Below are positions 9,709-17,706 of a DNA stretch of 26,234 nucleotides, one piece after another. The position numbers and the translations under genes were made by a program. Under the pieces are notes generated by a model, which was not told where the DNA came from, ran no database searches, and saw nothing but the letters and a program-made list of their open reading frames with translations. Every line of letters starts with the position of its first letter. Within the stretch, counting starts at the first letter, position 1. The DNA is from CAZKXX01 sp964556705 (GTDB lineage: Bacteria; Acidobacteriota; Terriglobia; UBA7540): contig CAZKXX010000052.1 of assembly GCA_964556705.1 (NCBI GenBank), positions 1-26,234 on the forward strand, in the 5' to 3' direction.

Positions 9709-9732
9709 GGGCAAATCAGGCGGCAAATCGAG

Positions 9733-11469
9733 CTAGCCCTGGAACAGCCTCCTCAGACCGGGAGCATTCCGCCCGGCGATGGAACTCCTTAAAAGGTTAA
9801 TGAACTCGCCGCCTTGCAGTTCCGCTGGCGCGAGGCGGCAGGAGTCTTCGACGGCGCGATGCAGCAAGTAAGTGTAAAACAACGGCTCGACGCACCGCGG
9901 ATCGAGCTTCAGGATCCCGCAGTACCGTTCAGTCGTCTCCGCCATCACTCTGTTCAGGGACGAGCCCTCGAGAATGTAACGCGCAAAGCCGCGCAGGATG
10001 TCTCGGTTTCCGTCCATCCGATGGAACCATAGGGCGAGACTCTTGAAGAACTGGAAAAAGTCCCAGAGCGGCACGCCGCAGGGCAAAGCAAATTCCCAAT
10101 CAACGAAGATGAGCTCCCCTCTTTCTGAAACGAGGAGATTGTCCAACGCCGTGTCACCGTGCTGGAACACAAAAGGCAGACGCGAACCGAAGCCTGCGAG
10201 CGCATCAATCTGCCTTTGCAGGAATTGAAGTTGTTCCTCCGAAAAGCCGTAAACTTCCCCGCAGGCGTGGAGCAAGTCGAGCATCGTGGCGCTCACAGTT
10301 TCCGGCCAGTCCGCCGAATGCTGCGCAGAGGCCGTGGCCAGGCTTGTCAGCCAGTCTGTCGCTCGCCGGACGATTTCCGAGTCAATCTTCGCAAGCCCCG
10401 CTTGCCGGACGGGCCGGCCGCGCACCGCTACCTGAGCCAGAATCGCGCACTCCTCATGATGGGCGAGGAAAAGCGGCGCGGGCACCGTGGACGGATCGAC
10501 CAGCTTTCGGTCGCGCACCAGCGTCAAAGCGCGATACTCGTTCTCCAACCGGTAGTTGATGCCGGGATGGCGCGCCATCCGGATGATGATGCCGGCCCGG
10601 TCGGATTGGGGCGGGAAAAGGTGAAAAACAACCTTGTTGGTCTGGTAGATCCCGCGCGCCGAAAATCCGTAGCGGAAGCCGGACAAGTCCACGCCCGCTT
10701 CGGCCGCCACGTTGAGCAGATAATCCGGGAGCGAGTGCGTGCTTCCATTGCCCGGCGCGCGCCGCGCCAGCACACCGTGCCGCGGAGTCATAACGTTCAG
10801 CATCCCGGCGCGATTCGCGAAGCGCGCGGCACGGCTGAGCCACCGGCCCTTCGGCGACTGGCCGTGAAGAATGTTTTCAAAGACGTGACGCGCGATGGCC
10901 GGTTCATCCAGCGGCACGGCGGTGCGCACCTCTCCTCGCAGGGGCGCCAGCCAGAAAACTCGATGGGGCTCCAGTCCCAGAGTCGACATCGTTCGAAGCG
11001 TCCTCCGCTCGAGCGCGCGGTCGAGCAGGCCGCAAAATTCGAAATAGACCGAACCGGCGGGCTTGAGCACCCGCGCCACTTCGGCGAGCACGCGCGGCTG
11101 ACGAGCGGGCGTCGGCGAGCCGTGGGAACGTGCGATCCACACCAGGTCGAAGGCGCCCTCGGGAAGCGGCAGCGTGGCTTCCGCTCCGAGGAACACGCTC
11201 TGAAAGCGCGAGGAGGCCTCGGTCTCTGCTTCTCGATGGACTTCTCCGTTGTCCCCGCTCGAAAAAGCGGCCACGACGAGCTGCTGGCTCATCCCGCGGA
11301 GGGCTCGGAGGGTTTCCTCAGGCGGCGCGCCGAGGCACAAGATGGATTCAAATCGGAGTCGCGGCAGCAGGAAGCGCCAGTCGGCGCAGGAAATCCCCTG
11401 CGGAAATCCCTCCCGCGGTGCGTAGCGGAGAGCCGGCCTCCCATCCCTCATGACGCTTTCGAGAATCAC
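9733..11469 (-). CDS. Methyltransferase-like/APH-type kinase fusion, copy A
   Basis: This encodes 578 residues from a GTG at 11469, with GAGGAG about ten bases upstream and the flippase stop six bases before the start. It has the same architecture and clear collinear similarity to the next gene: CADWRFLLP, FWLAPLRGE.RTAVPL, NKVVFHLF, NYRLENE, GVPLWDFFQFF and NAPGLRRLF all have counterparts. The methyltransferase-like part has SILCLGAP (42-49) at motif I, FDLVWI (107-112) and RVLKPAGSVYFEF (133-145). The kinase part has HGDTALDN (437-444) and FVDWE (D457). The residue aligned with the ATP-binding lysine of copy B is arginine (R297, in IIIRMAR). It is a tandem duplicate of the neighbouring gene, diverged well beyond recent duplication. 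Confidence 0.9.
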   Translation of the reverse strand: MILESVMRDGRPALRYAPREGFPQGISCADWRFLLPRLRFESILCLGAPPEETLRALRGMSQQLVVAAFSSGDNGEVHREAETEASSRFQSVFLGAEATLPLPEGAFDLVWIARSHGSPTPARQPRVLAEVARVLKPAGSVYFEFCGLLDRALERRTLRTMSTLGLEPHRVFWLAPLRGEVRTAVPLDEPAIARHVFENILHGQSPKGRWLSRAARFANRAGMLNVMTPRHGVLARRAPGNGSTHSLPDYLLNVAAEAGVDLSGFRYGFSARGIYQTNKVVFHLFPPQSDRAGIIIRMARHPGINYRLENEYRALTLVRDRKLVDPSTVPAPLFLAHHEECAILAQVAVRGRPVRQAGLAKIDSEIVRRATDWLTSLATASAQHSADWPETVSATMLDLLHACGEVYGFSEEQLQFLQRQIDALAGFGSRLPFVFQHGDTALDNLLVSERGELIFVDWEFALPCGVPLWDFFQFFKSLALWFHRMDGNRDILRGFARYILEGSSLNRVMAETTERYCGILKLDPRCVEPLFYTYLLHRAVEDSCRLAPAELQGGEFINLLRSSIAGRNAPGLRRLFQG

Positions 11470-11475
11470 CGCGCT

Positions 11476-13032
11476 CTATCTCCTCAAAGCCCGGAACAAA
11501 GGAAGCCTCTGGAGTTCGGGGAAAGTCTCGTCCACATCGAGGTGCTTCCGGCTGAGCCCCAGAACGAGCAGCGACGTCAGCACGACGACCACGATGCCGA
11601 CGAGAAGATTGCCAGATCCCGCAGTTCGGAAGAGGACCAAACCCAGAAAGGCCAGGCCCAGGACCAAATAGAAAGTCCAGTATCGCGGGTCGAGAGGACG
11701 AAGCCCCGGGACTTGCCGAAGCCCCATCTGCATGACGACGTTGTAGAGCATCATCGTGAAGGCGGCGGCGACCGCGGCGCCAACAGGACCGAAGCGCGGG
11801 ATGAGCGCGAGCGAAAGCGCCAGGTTCATCGTTGCCGCGCCCAGATTGGCCGCCATCACGAAGCGCGTCTTTCCCATGATCTGAAGCGTGAGCTTGTTGA
11901 AGCCCAGCGCCGTGTCGAAATAGGTCCCCGCAACGAGCAGGCTCAGGATCACCGCCGCGGCTTCGTATCGGGAGCCGTACACCATGACCGTCAATGGCCG
12001 CGCGAGGACGAAGATCGTCGCAAAGACGGGAAAAGAAATGGCCGCCAGCCAGAGCGTCGTGCGCCAGTAAAGGTCGTTCACCGAGCCGTGGTCTTCCCGC
12101 GCAAAAAGCCGCGCCACCGCCGGTGTATAGAGCATTGTGAAGGTTTGCAGGAACACCGTCGTCATGGCCGTGGCAATGGGAAGGACGACGCGGAAAATGC
12201 CGACCTCGCCGACCGTCCAGTAGTAACCCAGAATCAGCGCGCCGGTGGAGAACATCACCGTTCCCCGGATCTCCGAAGTCATCAGCGGCAGCGTGTAACC
12301 GAAAAGATCCTTCGCGGGAACTTTGAGTTCCGAGAGACGGAATCTCTCGAGCAATCCCTCGCGGCGCCAGGTGCGCACCAGGAGCGCGGCGTAGATGGCA
12401 ATCCCCACGAGGCTGGCCGCCAGATACCCATACGCGAGGAAGTAAACGTCGCTGCCGAGAAGAACGAGCAGAGTCACGGTGGTCAGCTTCAGTCCCGGAC
12501 CCAACAGATATTTTCGGAAGAAGATGGACTGCGGCCGGCCGAAACTGGCGAAGAGACTGGTCAGGAGTCCGTCCAGAGCCTCAACCGGAGCCAGAAATAC
12601 AAGAATCAGGAGCAGGGCGAAGGGCCCCTCGCCGACGCTCATCAAACTGGAAATCTGCCCGGGGAAAAGATGCATCAAGGAAACGGCCAGCGTTCCCGTC
12701 AGGAGAACTACCCCGACGGCGAGCATGACCGTGCCATACATCCGCGCGTAGTCGTGCCGCTCGTGATAGAGAGGCACAAAGCGGTTCGTCGCCCTCTGCA
12801 AGCCCAGCGAGGCAAAAGCCTGGAGCAACGCCACCAGTGAGAGCGCGTATGCCCAGGCGCCGTATTCCTGGGTGCTGAGGTAGCGGACGATGAGCACCTG
12901 GCTGGCGAAGTTGATGCCGAGGGCGAGCACACGGCCGCTCAGCAAGAGGCTCGAGCCGCGGATCTGCTTGCGGATCACCTCCTGCGTCCCGGCGGGCTGC
13001 GCTGTTTCGAGGTCTTCAACGGCCAGCTTCAT
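11476..13032 (-). CDS. Wzx-like polysaccharide flippase (PST/MOP family)
   Basis: This encodes 518 residues from the ATG at 13032, with GGGAG five bases upstream; the start overlaps the end of the preceding kinase gene by 17 bases. A short basic N-terminus (EVIRKQIRGSS) leads into repeated hydrophobic segments across the whole length, consistent with 12-14 membrane helices. The first block, SGRVLALGINFASQVLIVRY followed by LSTQEYGAWAYALSL, is characteristic of polysaccharide biosynthesis/export proteins of the MOP superfamily. The expected role is flipping undecaprenyl-pyrophosphate-linked repeat units across the inner membrane. Its presence with a Wzy-like domain and a Wza/Wzc pair makes the operon a Wzx/Wzy-type pathway. 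Substrate cannot be read from the sequence. Confidence 0.93.
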   Translation of the reverse strand: MKLAVEDLETAQPAGTQEVIRKQIRGSSLLLSGRVLALGINFASQVLIVRYLSTQEYGAWAYALSLVALLQAFASLGLQRATNRFVPLYHERHDYARMYGTVMLAVGVVLLTGTLAVSLMHLFPGQISSLMSVGEGPFALLLILVFLAPVEALDGLLTSLFASFGRPQSIFFRKYLLGPGLKLTTVTLLVLLGSDVYFLAYGYLAASLVGIAIYAALLVRTWRREGLLERFRLSELKVPAKDLFGYTLPLMTSEIRGTVMFSTGALILGYYWTVGEVGIFRVVLPIATAMTTVFLQTFTMLYTPAVARLFAREDHGSVNDLYWRTTLWLAAISFPVFATIFVLARPLTVMVYGSRYEAAAVILSLLVAGTYFDTALGFNKLTLQIMGKTRFVMAANLGAATMNLALSLALIPRFGPVGAAVAAAFTMMLYNVVMQMGLRQVPGLRPLDPRYWTFYLVLGLAFLGLVLFRTAGSGNLLVGIVVVVLTSLLVLGLSRKHLDVDETFPELQRLPLFRALRR

Positions 13033-14380
13033 GGGTCTCCCGAAAGCGAGTTCGATACTGATTCCAGATCAAAGAGGTCGCCGTCCGGCGGACCTCGGCC
13101 TGCTCGCGCGCCGCGTCCACGATCTGCATGCGCGGCAAACGTTCGCGCAACCGCAGGTAGCCCGCGCGCTGTTCCACGTGCCATTCGAGGGTGTGTTCGC
13201 GCTTCCGTTGCTGCAGCAGCTCCGGCGGAGCGTCGAGCAGGATAACGAGATCGGGTTCGGCGTTCACCACGTCAAACAGCCACCGGCGAAGACGCTTCCA
13301 GAGCCGCGGATCGGATTTCTGGAGGAGCGAATCGTACGGATAGCGGTCGAAAATCACAAACCGGCCGCGCAACCGGTGATATTGAGCCGCGCCGGAGCGG
13401 AACCAGTGCTCGGCCAGCCGGTTGGCAAAATTCAATCCCCTCCACATCACGCCGCGAAGGCTCTTCCGGTCGCCGTTGAGCGAGAGAACTTTCTGCGCCA
13501 CCCACCGCGTTGCAGGGAGTCCCACCGTTCGCGACTCCACGTTCTCGCCCATGTAGATCATCTTCGCGCGAAACGCTTCCTCACCTGCCAGTTGACGCGC
13601 CAAAGTCGTCTTCCCGGCGCCGTCCGGAGCCAGCAGGGCGACCGTCAGACCGCGGCAGCGCCACGCAAACAGCAGCGGTCGCAGGCGTCGCAACGCCAAA
13701 CCGCAAACCATTCGTCCCACGCTTCCCAGAGGCTCGCGCCAGAAGAGTCGGCGCAGAACCGCTCCACGCCGGTTCAGGAGGAATTGCCAGTCCTCTCGCT
13801 CGATGGCGCGCGAAACGTGCAACCAGGTGAGCGCCGGAGCGAGGTGCGCTTCGAGTATTTCCCGCGCCCGGCTCTCGGAATCCGCAGACGCCGCAAACTC
13901 CTTCCGCAGCCGCGCGAGGCAAGCCCGCGACGGAAGATCGAAACCCTTCTTGTGAACAAGACAGCTCAGAAGGACGGTCAGGAACTCGTCTTCCGGCGAA
14001 AACACGTAAGCCGGCCCGCAGCGGCGACGCCGCTCGAGACAGTCGGGAAAAATCCCGGCTCGCAGGGCACGGATGGGCTCGCCGTATCTCAGATCCGTCA
14101 CCACATCAAACTTCACCCAGGCATCGTTCGCTTCGAGATAGGCGAAAAAGAAGTGATGCGGCGCGTATCCCCACGAGGGAACGCCTGCAAAACCCCTCTC
14201 CGCCAGGATGCGAGCGACTCTGGACAAGTCCTTTCGCGACACGAGGAGATCGATTTCCAGCAAGTGCTCGCGGGAATCCAGCGGGGCAAGCCCCCGACGG
14301 AGACAATACTTGACACCACTTTTCTCGAGCGCCGCGAGGACGTCCATCAGCAAGTCGTATTTTCCCTGCGAAGCCGACAT
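13016..14380 (-). CDS. Nucleotidyltransferase-like/thymidylate-kinase-like P-loop fusion
   Basis: This encodes 454 residues from the ATG at 14380, with GGAG seven bases upstream. The N-terminal half resembles the nucleotidyltransferase superfamily: GVKYCLRRGLAPLDSREHLLEIDLLVSRKDL (positions 22-52) gives a short hinge and an acidic EIDLLV strand (42-47), then WVKFDVVTDLRYG near 88. The C-terminal half is a P-loop kinase related to thymidylate kinase: LTVALLAPDGAGKTT (245-259), FVIFDRYPYDS (341-351) and LVILLDAPPELLQQRKRE (378-395, a lid-like arginine/lysine region). It is roughly twice the length of a housekeeping dTMP kinase and sits inside a glycan operon, so a sugar or lipid-linked phosphate acceptor is more plausible. 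The reaction is not known. A 108-base gap precedes it. Confidence 0.85.
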   Translation of the reverse strand: MSASQGKYDLLMDVLAALEKSGVKYCLRRGLAPLDSREHLLEIDLLVSRKDLSRVARILAERGFAGVPSWGYAPHHFFFAYLEANDAWVKFDVVTDLRYGEPIRALRAGIFPDCLERRRRCGPAYVFSPEDEFLTVLLSCLVHKKGFDLPSRACLARLRKEFAASADSESRAREILEAHLAPALTWLHVSRAIEREDWQFLLNRRGAVLRRLFWREPLGSVGRMVCGLALRRLRPLLFAWRCRGLTVALLAPDGAGKTTLARQLAGEEAFRAKMIYMGENVESRTVGLPATRWVAQKVLSLNGDRKSLRGVMWRGLNFANRLAEHWFRSGAAQYHRLRGRFVIFDRYPYDSLLQKSDPRLWKRLRRWLFDVVNAEPDLVILLDAPPELLQQRKREHTLEWHVEQRAGYLRLRERLPRMQIVDAAREQAEVRRTATSLIWNQYRTRFRETHEAGR

Positions 14381-14488
14381 CCTGATTCTCCGCCCCCGCC
14401 CCGGAGGACTCGATCTCCGGGGATAGCTGGACGAGGCAAGCTTTCCGCCGGAGGAAACTGGAAGGAGCAGGAACGGCGGCCCCCTCGT

Positions 14489-15802
14489 TCAATCCCGGGC
14501 GCGGGCGGCTGCCTGGCACAAGTTCTCGAACATCATCGCGCTGCGCAGCCAGTCGAAGTGGTCTTCAACATACTTCCGGCCTTCGGTAGCCAGGCGCGCG
14601 CGTTCTTCATCCCTCTCGAAGAGCTCGAGGATGTGCCCCGCAAAATCTCCGGCGTTTGGCACGACCTGCACGGGAGGCTCGCCGGCTCCCTCCACCCGCA
14701 GCCCCTCCGCGACCACCGGCGTCGTCACCACGGGCAGCTCCATGGCCAGAGCCTCGAGCACCTTGTTCTGAAGGCCGGAGGCAAATCGAATCGGCGCGGC
14801 GAAGACACTGGCACGTTCGAGGTAAGGCCGGATGTCGGCGACCGCGCCCGTGACGACGACTTCCGGCGCCCGGGAAGCCGCGGCGCGCAGCTCCGGAGAA
14901 GGATAGCGGCCGACGATGAAGACTTCGAAATCGCGGACGCGGGCACGAATCTGCGGCACAACTCTCTCGATGAGAAAATGAGCCGCATCGGCATTGGGGG
15001 GATAGTTCATCACCCCCGTAAAGACCAGGCTCTTCGCGTGCGGACGCGGAAAGCCTCGCGTCCAATAGGTCAAGTCCAGTCCGTTGGGAATCACCCGCGC
15101 GTCCGGCACGGCTCCGCGCAGGGCGTTTCGGTCGCGGCTGGTAATGAACGACTGAAATGGAGTCTGCCGAAGGAGCCGCGCGCACTGTCGTTTGGACTCG
15201 AAGTAGCGGAAAACGCGCCACGGCAGCTCAACGACCGGCGCGTAACGCAGCCACTGGCGGAAGCGCGCCGGCGTCGCGTCACAAATATCAGCGACCAGGG
15301 GAAGTCCGTTGCAGTCCTCGACGACCGGATAAAGGTCTTCACCGCAGAAGACAACCAAGTCGAATTCTTCACGCCGCGCGAGGCCGTTAAAGGCTTCCTT
15401 CATTTCGCGGATCGCGCTGCGCAACCGGAGCGTCCGTTGAACCTTCCGGCGCGTTCTCGACCACACAGACCGGCCGGAGGCCGGCGAAAGCCCGTCGTCC
15501 CGCCTTGCCCGGACGACGAACACGTGCTCGGTGAAAGAGGAGAATTCCCGAAGCTGTTCCTCGGAAGGGTCCGTTTCGCTGAGGGCAAGAAGCGTAATGG
15601 CGTGGCGCTTGCCCAACTGGCGAAGCAGATGGTAGTGACGCAAAGTCCCGCCCATGCTCGAGTAGTCGAGCGAGGGAAGCAGATAGAGAATCCGCAGCCG
15701 CCCGTCCCGCGCTTCGCTCATCGGCTCGAGCGCGGGCGAAGCGATTTCCGAGCTCTTCGGTGAGGAGCCTGCTTTCCCGGGTTGAATTGCCGTGGTCCTC
15801 AT
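14489..15802 (-). CDS. Glycosyltransferase family 4, exosortase/EPS-associated type
   Basis: This encodes 437 residues from the ATG at 15802. The frame extends to a TTG at 15847 inside the upstream gene, but the ATG lies 13 bases after that gene's stop and is preceded by AAGTGAG. A further ATG at residue 28 (MSEARDGRLRILYLLP) sits closest to the conserved fold. The GT-B enzyme shows LRILYLLPSLDYSSMGGTLR at the N-terminal domain, VIPNGLDLTYW near 237, FTGVMNYPPNADAAHFL near 261, FEVFIVGRYPSPEL near 292 and GLQNKVLEALAMELPVV (343-359). This set matches sugar transferases often found with PEP-CTERM/EpsH-type EPS loci. It should add one sugar to the lipid-linked repeat unit on the cytoplasmic side. 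Confidence 0.92.
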   Translation of the reverse strand: MRTTAIQPGKAGSSPKSSEIASPALEPMSEARDGRLRILYLLPSLDYSSMGGTLRHYHLLRQLGKRHAITLLALSETDPSEEQLREFSSFTEHVFVVRARRDDGLSPASGRSVWSRTRRKVQRTLRLRSAIREMKEAFNGLARREEFDLVVFCGEDLYPVVEDCNGLPLVADICDATPARFRQWLRYAPVVELPWRVFRYFESKRQCARLLRQTPFQSFITSRDRNALRGAVPDARVIPNGLDLTYWTRGFPRPHAKSLVFTGVMNYPPNADAAHFLIERVVPQIRARVRDFEVFIVGRYPSPELRAAASRAPEVVVTGAVADIRPYLERASVFAAPIRFASGLQNKVLEALAMELPVVTTPVVAEGLRVEGAGEPPVQVVPNAGDFAGHILELFERDEERARLATEGRKYVEDHFDWLRSAMMFENLCQAAARARD

Positions 15803-15815
15803 CACGAAACTCACT

Positions 15816-16976
15816 TCAGGCCTGGCGCTGCGGCTGCCAGAGTTCAATGCGGTTTCCCTGCACCAGCCTTACCAGCGCCACCAGCGCCGCCGCGTTGGCC
15901 AGGCAGTAGAAGAACGGAACGTAGAGCCATTTCCTTCGGCCGAAGGGACGGCGGCGAAGCAGGTATCCGGCCCCGGCCAAGGCATAAAACACCGCCTGGG
16001 CCAGACCTGCCCAGGCGTACAGCCCGCCGTGCGGAACAAGTGCCAGAGTCGCCAGGAACAGCATCACGAGGAAGCCGGGAACGAGCCGCCGCAGGATTTT
16101 GTGAGAGAACAACTGGACCGCGTAGAAGCCGTAGCGGACAGGATTCAGCAGCGCCCGGCGCTTCCAAACGCCCCGCAGGCCCGTCGAGATGATGCGGACC
16201 TTGCGCTGGAACTCCAGGCCGGCCCGCGGGACCGCGACCTCCTGCGCCAGGGCTTCACTCTCAAACACCAGGCGAAATCCTTGCTCCACGACGCCCGACG
16301 AGATGACGAAATCGTCGGTCACGGCGGCGTCATCGAGCGGCTGATAGAGTTCGCGACGAAGAGCGTAGATGCCCCCGTGCGCCGAGATGGTGCTTCCGGC
16401 GCGGGTCTCCAGGCGCTTCAGCCAGCGGTCGTAAATCCAGTAAAGGTTCTCGCCGCGACTGGTCGAGTCGCTTCCGGCGGCCAGCCGGTAGCCGGTGTTT
16501 CCGGCCACACCGCCCACCTGAGGATCGGCGAAGTTTCTCACCAGCTTGCGAAGCGCCAGCGGGTGGTAAAGCGTGTTCGCGTCAGAGAAAGCGAGAATCT
16601 CACCGCGCGATTCCCGCACCGCGGCGTTCAGCGCGTGGACCTTGCCCTGACGGGGGAGGCGAAGCAGGCGTACGCCCCGGGAAGCGTAGGCGGCGACGAT
16701 TTCTTCCGTCGCGTCCGTCGAGCCGTCCGAGGCGACAATGATCTCCAGCGCCTCGCGCGGGTAATCGAGCGCCAGCGCATTCTCGAGCCGGCAGGCGATT
16801 TCCTCTTCTTCGTTGAATGCGGCGATGAGAAGGGTGACGGAAGGCGTCAGGGGCGCCTGCCGGACGCGACGGTTTCGGAACCGTCCCACGACGGCAAGCA
16901 GTAAAGGAAATCCCGCGTAGGTATAGATGAGCAGCGACATCGAGAGCCAGAAAAGGATGAGGGTCGCAGAAGGCAT
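15816..16976 (-). CDS. Membrane-associated glycosyltransferase family 2
   Basis: This encodes 386 residues from the ATG at 16976, one base after the stop of the sugar transferase gene (TGAGATG), so probably translationally coupled. One hydrophobic segment at the N-terminus (about 5-30) precedes the GT-A domain. Catalytic motifs are IVASDGSTDATE (80-91), FSDAN (130-134, the DxD-like site), VTDDFV (219-224, probable catalytic-base region) and QRKVRI (257-262) in place of the QxxRW of cellulose/hyaluronan synthases. Several hydrophobic helices follow from about 295 to 370. The layout is that of BcsA/IcaA-like enzymes, but the altered QxxRW makes processivity uncertain. It likely extends the lipid-linked glycan. 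Confidence 0.93.
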   Translation of the reverse strand: MPSATLILFWLSMSLLIYTYAGFPLLLAVVGRFRNRRVRQAPLTPSVTLLIAAFNEEEEIACRLENALALDYPREALEIIVASDGSTDATEEIVAAYASRGVRLLRLPRQGKVHALNAAVRESRGEILAFSDANTLYHPLALRKLVRNFADPQVGGVAGNTGYRLAAGSDSTSRGENLYWIYDRWLKRLETRAGSTISAHGGIYALRRELYQPLDDAAVTDDFVISSGVVEQGFRLVFESEALAQEVAVPRAGLEFQRKVRIISTGLRGVWKRRALLNPVRYGFYAVQLFSHKILRRLVPGFLVMLFLATLALVPHGGLYAWAGLAQAVFYALAGAGYLLRRRPFGRRKWLYVPFFYCLANAAALVALVRLVQGNRIELWQPQRQA

Positions 16977-16977
16977 C

Positions 16978-17694
16978 TCAATTGGCCCCCCGACCGCTGA
17001 CCACGCAGGTCACGGTCCGCAGCAGGATGCGGAGATCGAGGCTGAACGAACGGTTCCGGATATAGGCGATATCGAGGCGCAAGCGCTCATCGAAATCGAG
17101 GTCGTTGCGGCCGGACACCTGCCACAGTCCCGTCAATCCCGGCAGGACTTCAAGCCGGGCCGTGTGCCAGAGGCTGTACGTGCTGGCCGCGAAAGACGTC
17201 GGTCGCGGCCCCACCAGACTCATGTCGCCCCGGATCACGTTGAATATCTGCGGCAGTTCGTCGAGGCTCGTCCGGCGCAGGATGCGCCCCACGCGCGTGA
17301 TGCGCGGATCGTTCTTCACCTTGAAGTCTGGAAACGTCAGTTCGTTCAAATGTGCAAGTTCCTTCTTCAATTGCTCCGCGTTCTCGACCATGGTCCGGAG
17401 TTTGTACATGCGGAAACGGCGGCCGCCCCGGCCCGTCCGAAGCTGCGTGAACCAGGCGGGCCCGCGCGAGTCAAGCCGAATGGCCACGACGCAGAGGAGG
17501 ATGATCGGCACGACAACTGGCACGGCGGCGACTGAGCACACGATGTCGAGGGCGCGTTTCAGGCGCAAGTAGGTGCGTTCGCTCAGCCAGGGAGCGCGCG
17601 CGCCGCGCTCGTACCATGGCTTCGGGGGGAGGACTTCGCCGAAAGTTTCCACCCAACCTTGCCAGAGGACTGTCGCCTGTTCGTTCCCCTGCAC
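16978..17694 (-). CDS. Undecaprenyl-phosphate sugar-1-phosphate transferase (bacterial sugar transferase)
   Basis: This encodes 238 residues from a GTG at 17694 preceded by GGGAGGAAAC, a strong ribosome site that fixes the start. It contains the short monotopic phosphoglycosyl transferase core: a basic/hydrophobic re-entrant membrane segment (about 42-72), MYKLRTM (96-102), DPRITRVGRILRRTSLDELPQ (129-149) with the Asp145-Glu146 catalytic dyad, GDMSLVGPRP (156-165), and PGLTGLWQVSGRND in the C-terminal part. It lacks the multi-span N-terminal region of WbaP/WcaJ, so it is of the small type. It should start repeat-unit synthesis by moving a sugar-1-phosphate from a UDP-sugar to undecaprenyl phosphate. 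The sugar cannot be inferred. Confidence 0.95.
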   Translation of the reverse strand: MQGNEQATVLWQGWVETFGEVLPPKPWYERGARAPWLSERTYLRLKRALDIVCSVAAVPVVVPIILLCVVAIRLDSRGPAWFTQLRTGRGGRRFRMYKLRTMVENAEQLKKELAHLNELTFPDFKVKNDPRITRVGRILRRTSLDELPQIFNVIRGDMSLVGPRPTSFAASTYSLWHTARLEVLPGLTGLWQVSGRNDLDFDERLRLDIAYIRNRSFSLDLRILLRTVTCVVSGRGAN

Positions 17695-17706
17695 GTTTCC
17701 TCCCGG

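Noticed and set aside
7942..11469. Reading the two APH-like genes as aminoglycoside resistance
   Set aside because: They are fused to methyltransferase-like domains and embedded in an EPS operon; the fold alone does not specify an antibiotic substrate.
10159..12840. 893-codon plus-strand open frame antisense to the flippase and a methyltransferase/kinase gene
   Set aside because: Its product is low-complexity, rich in Arg, Gln, His and Glu, with no family features; it is a high-GC shadow of well-supported minus-strand genes.
13016..14380. Calling the P-loop protein a housekeeping thymidylate kinase
   Set aside because: It is twice the usual length, has an extra N-terminal domain, and is overlapped by a flippase gene.
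12890..15763. 957-codon plus-strand open frame opposite the P-loop kinase and GT4 genes
   Set aside because: Same reasons: biased composition, no motifs, and the opposite strand encodes recognisable enzymes across the whole span.
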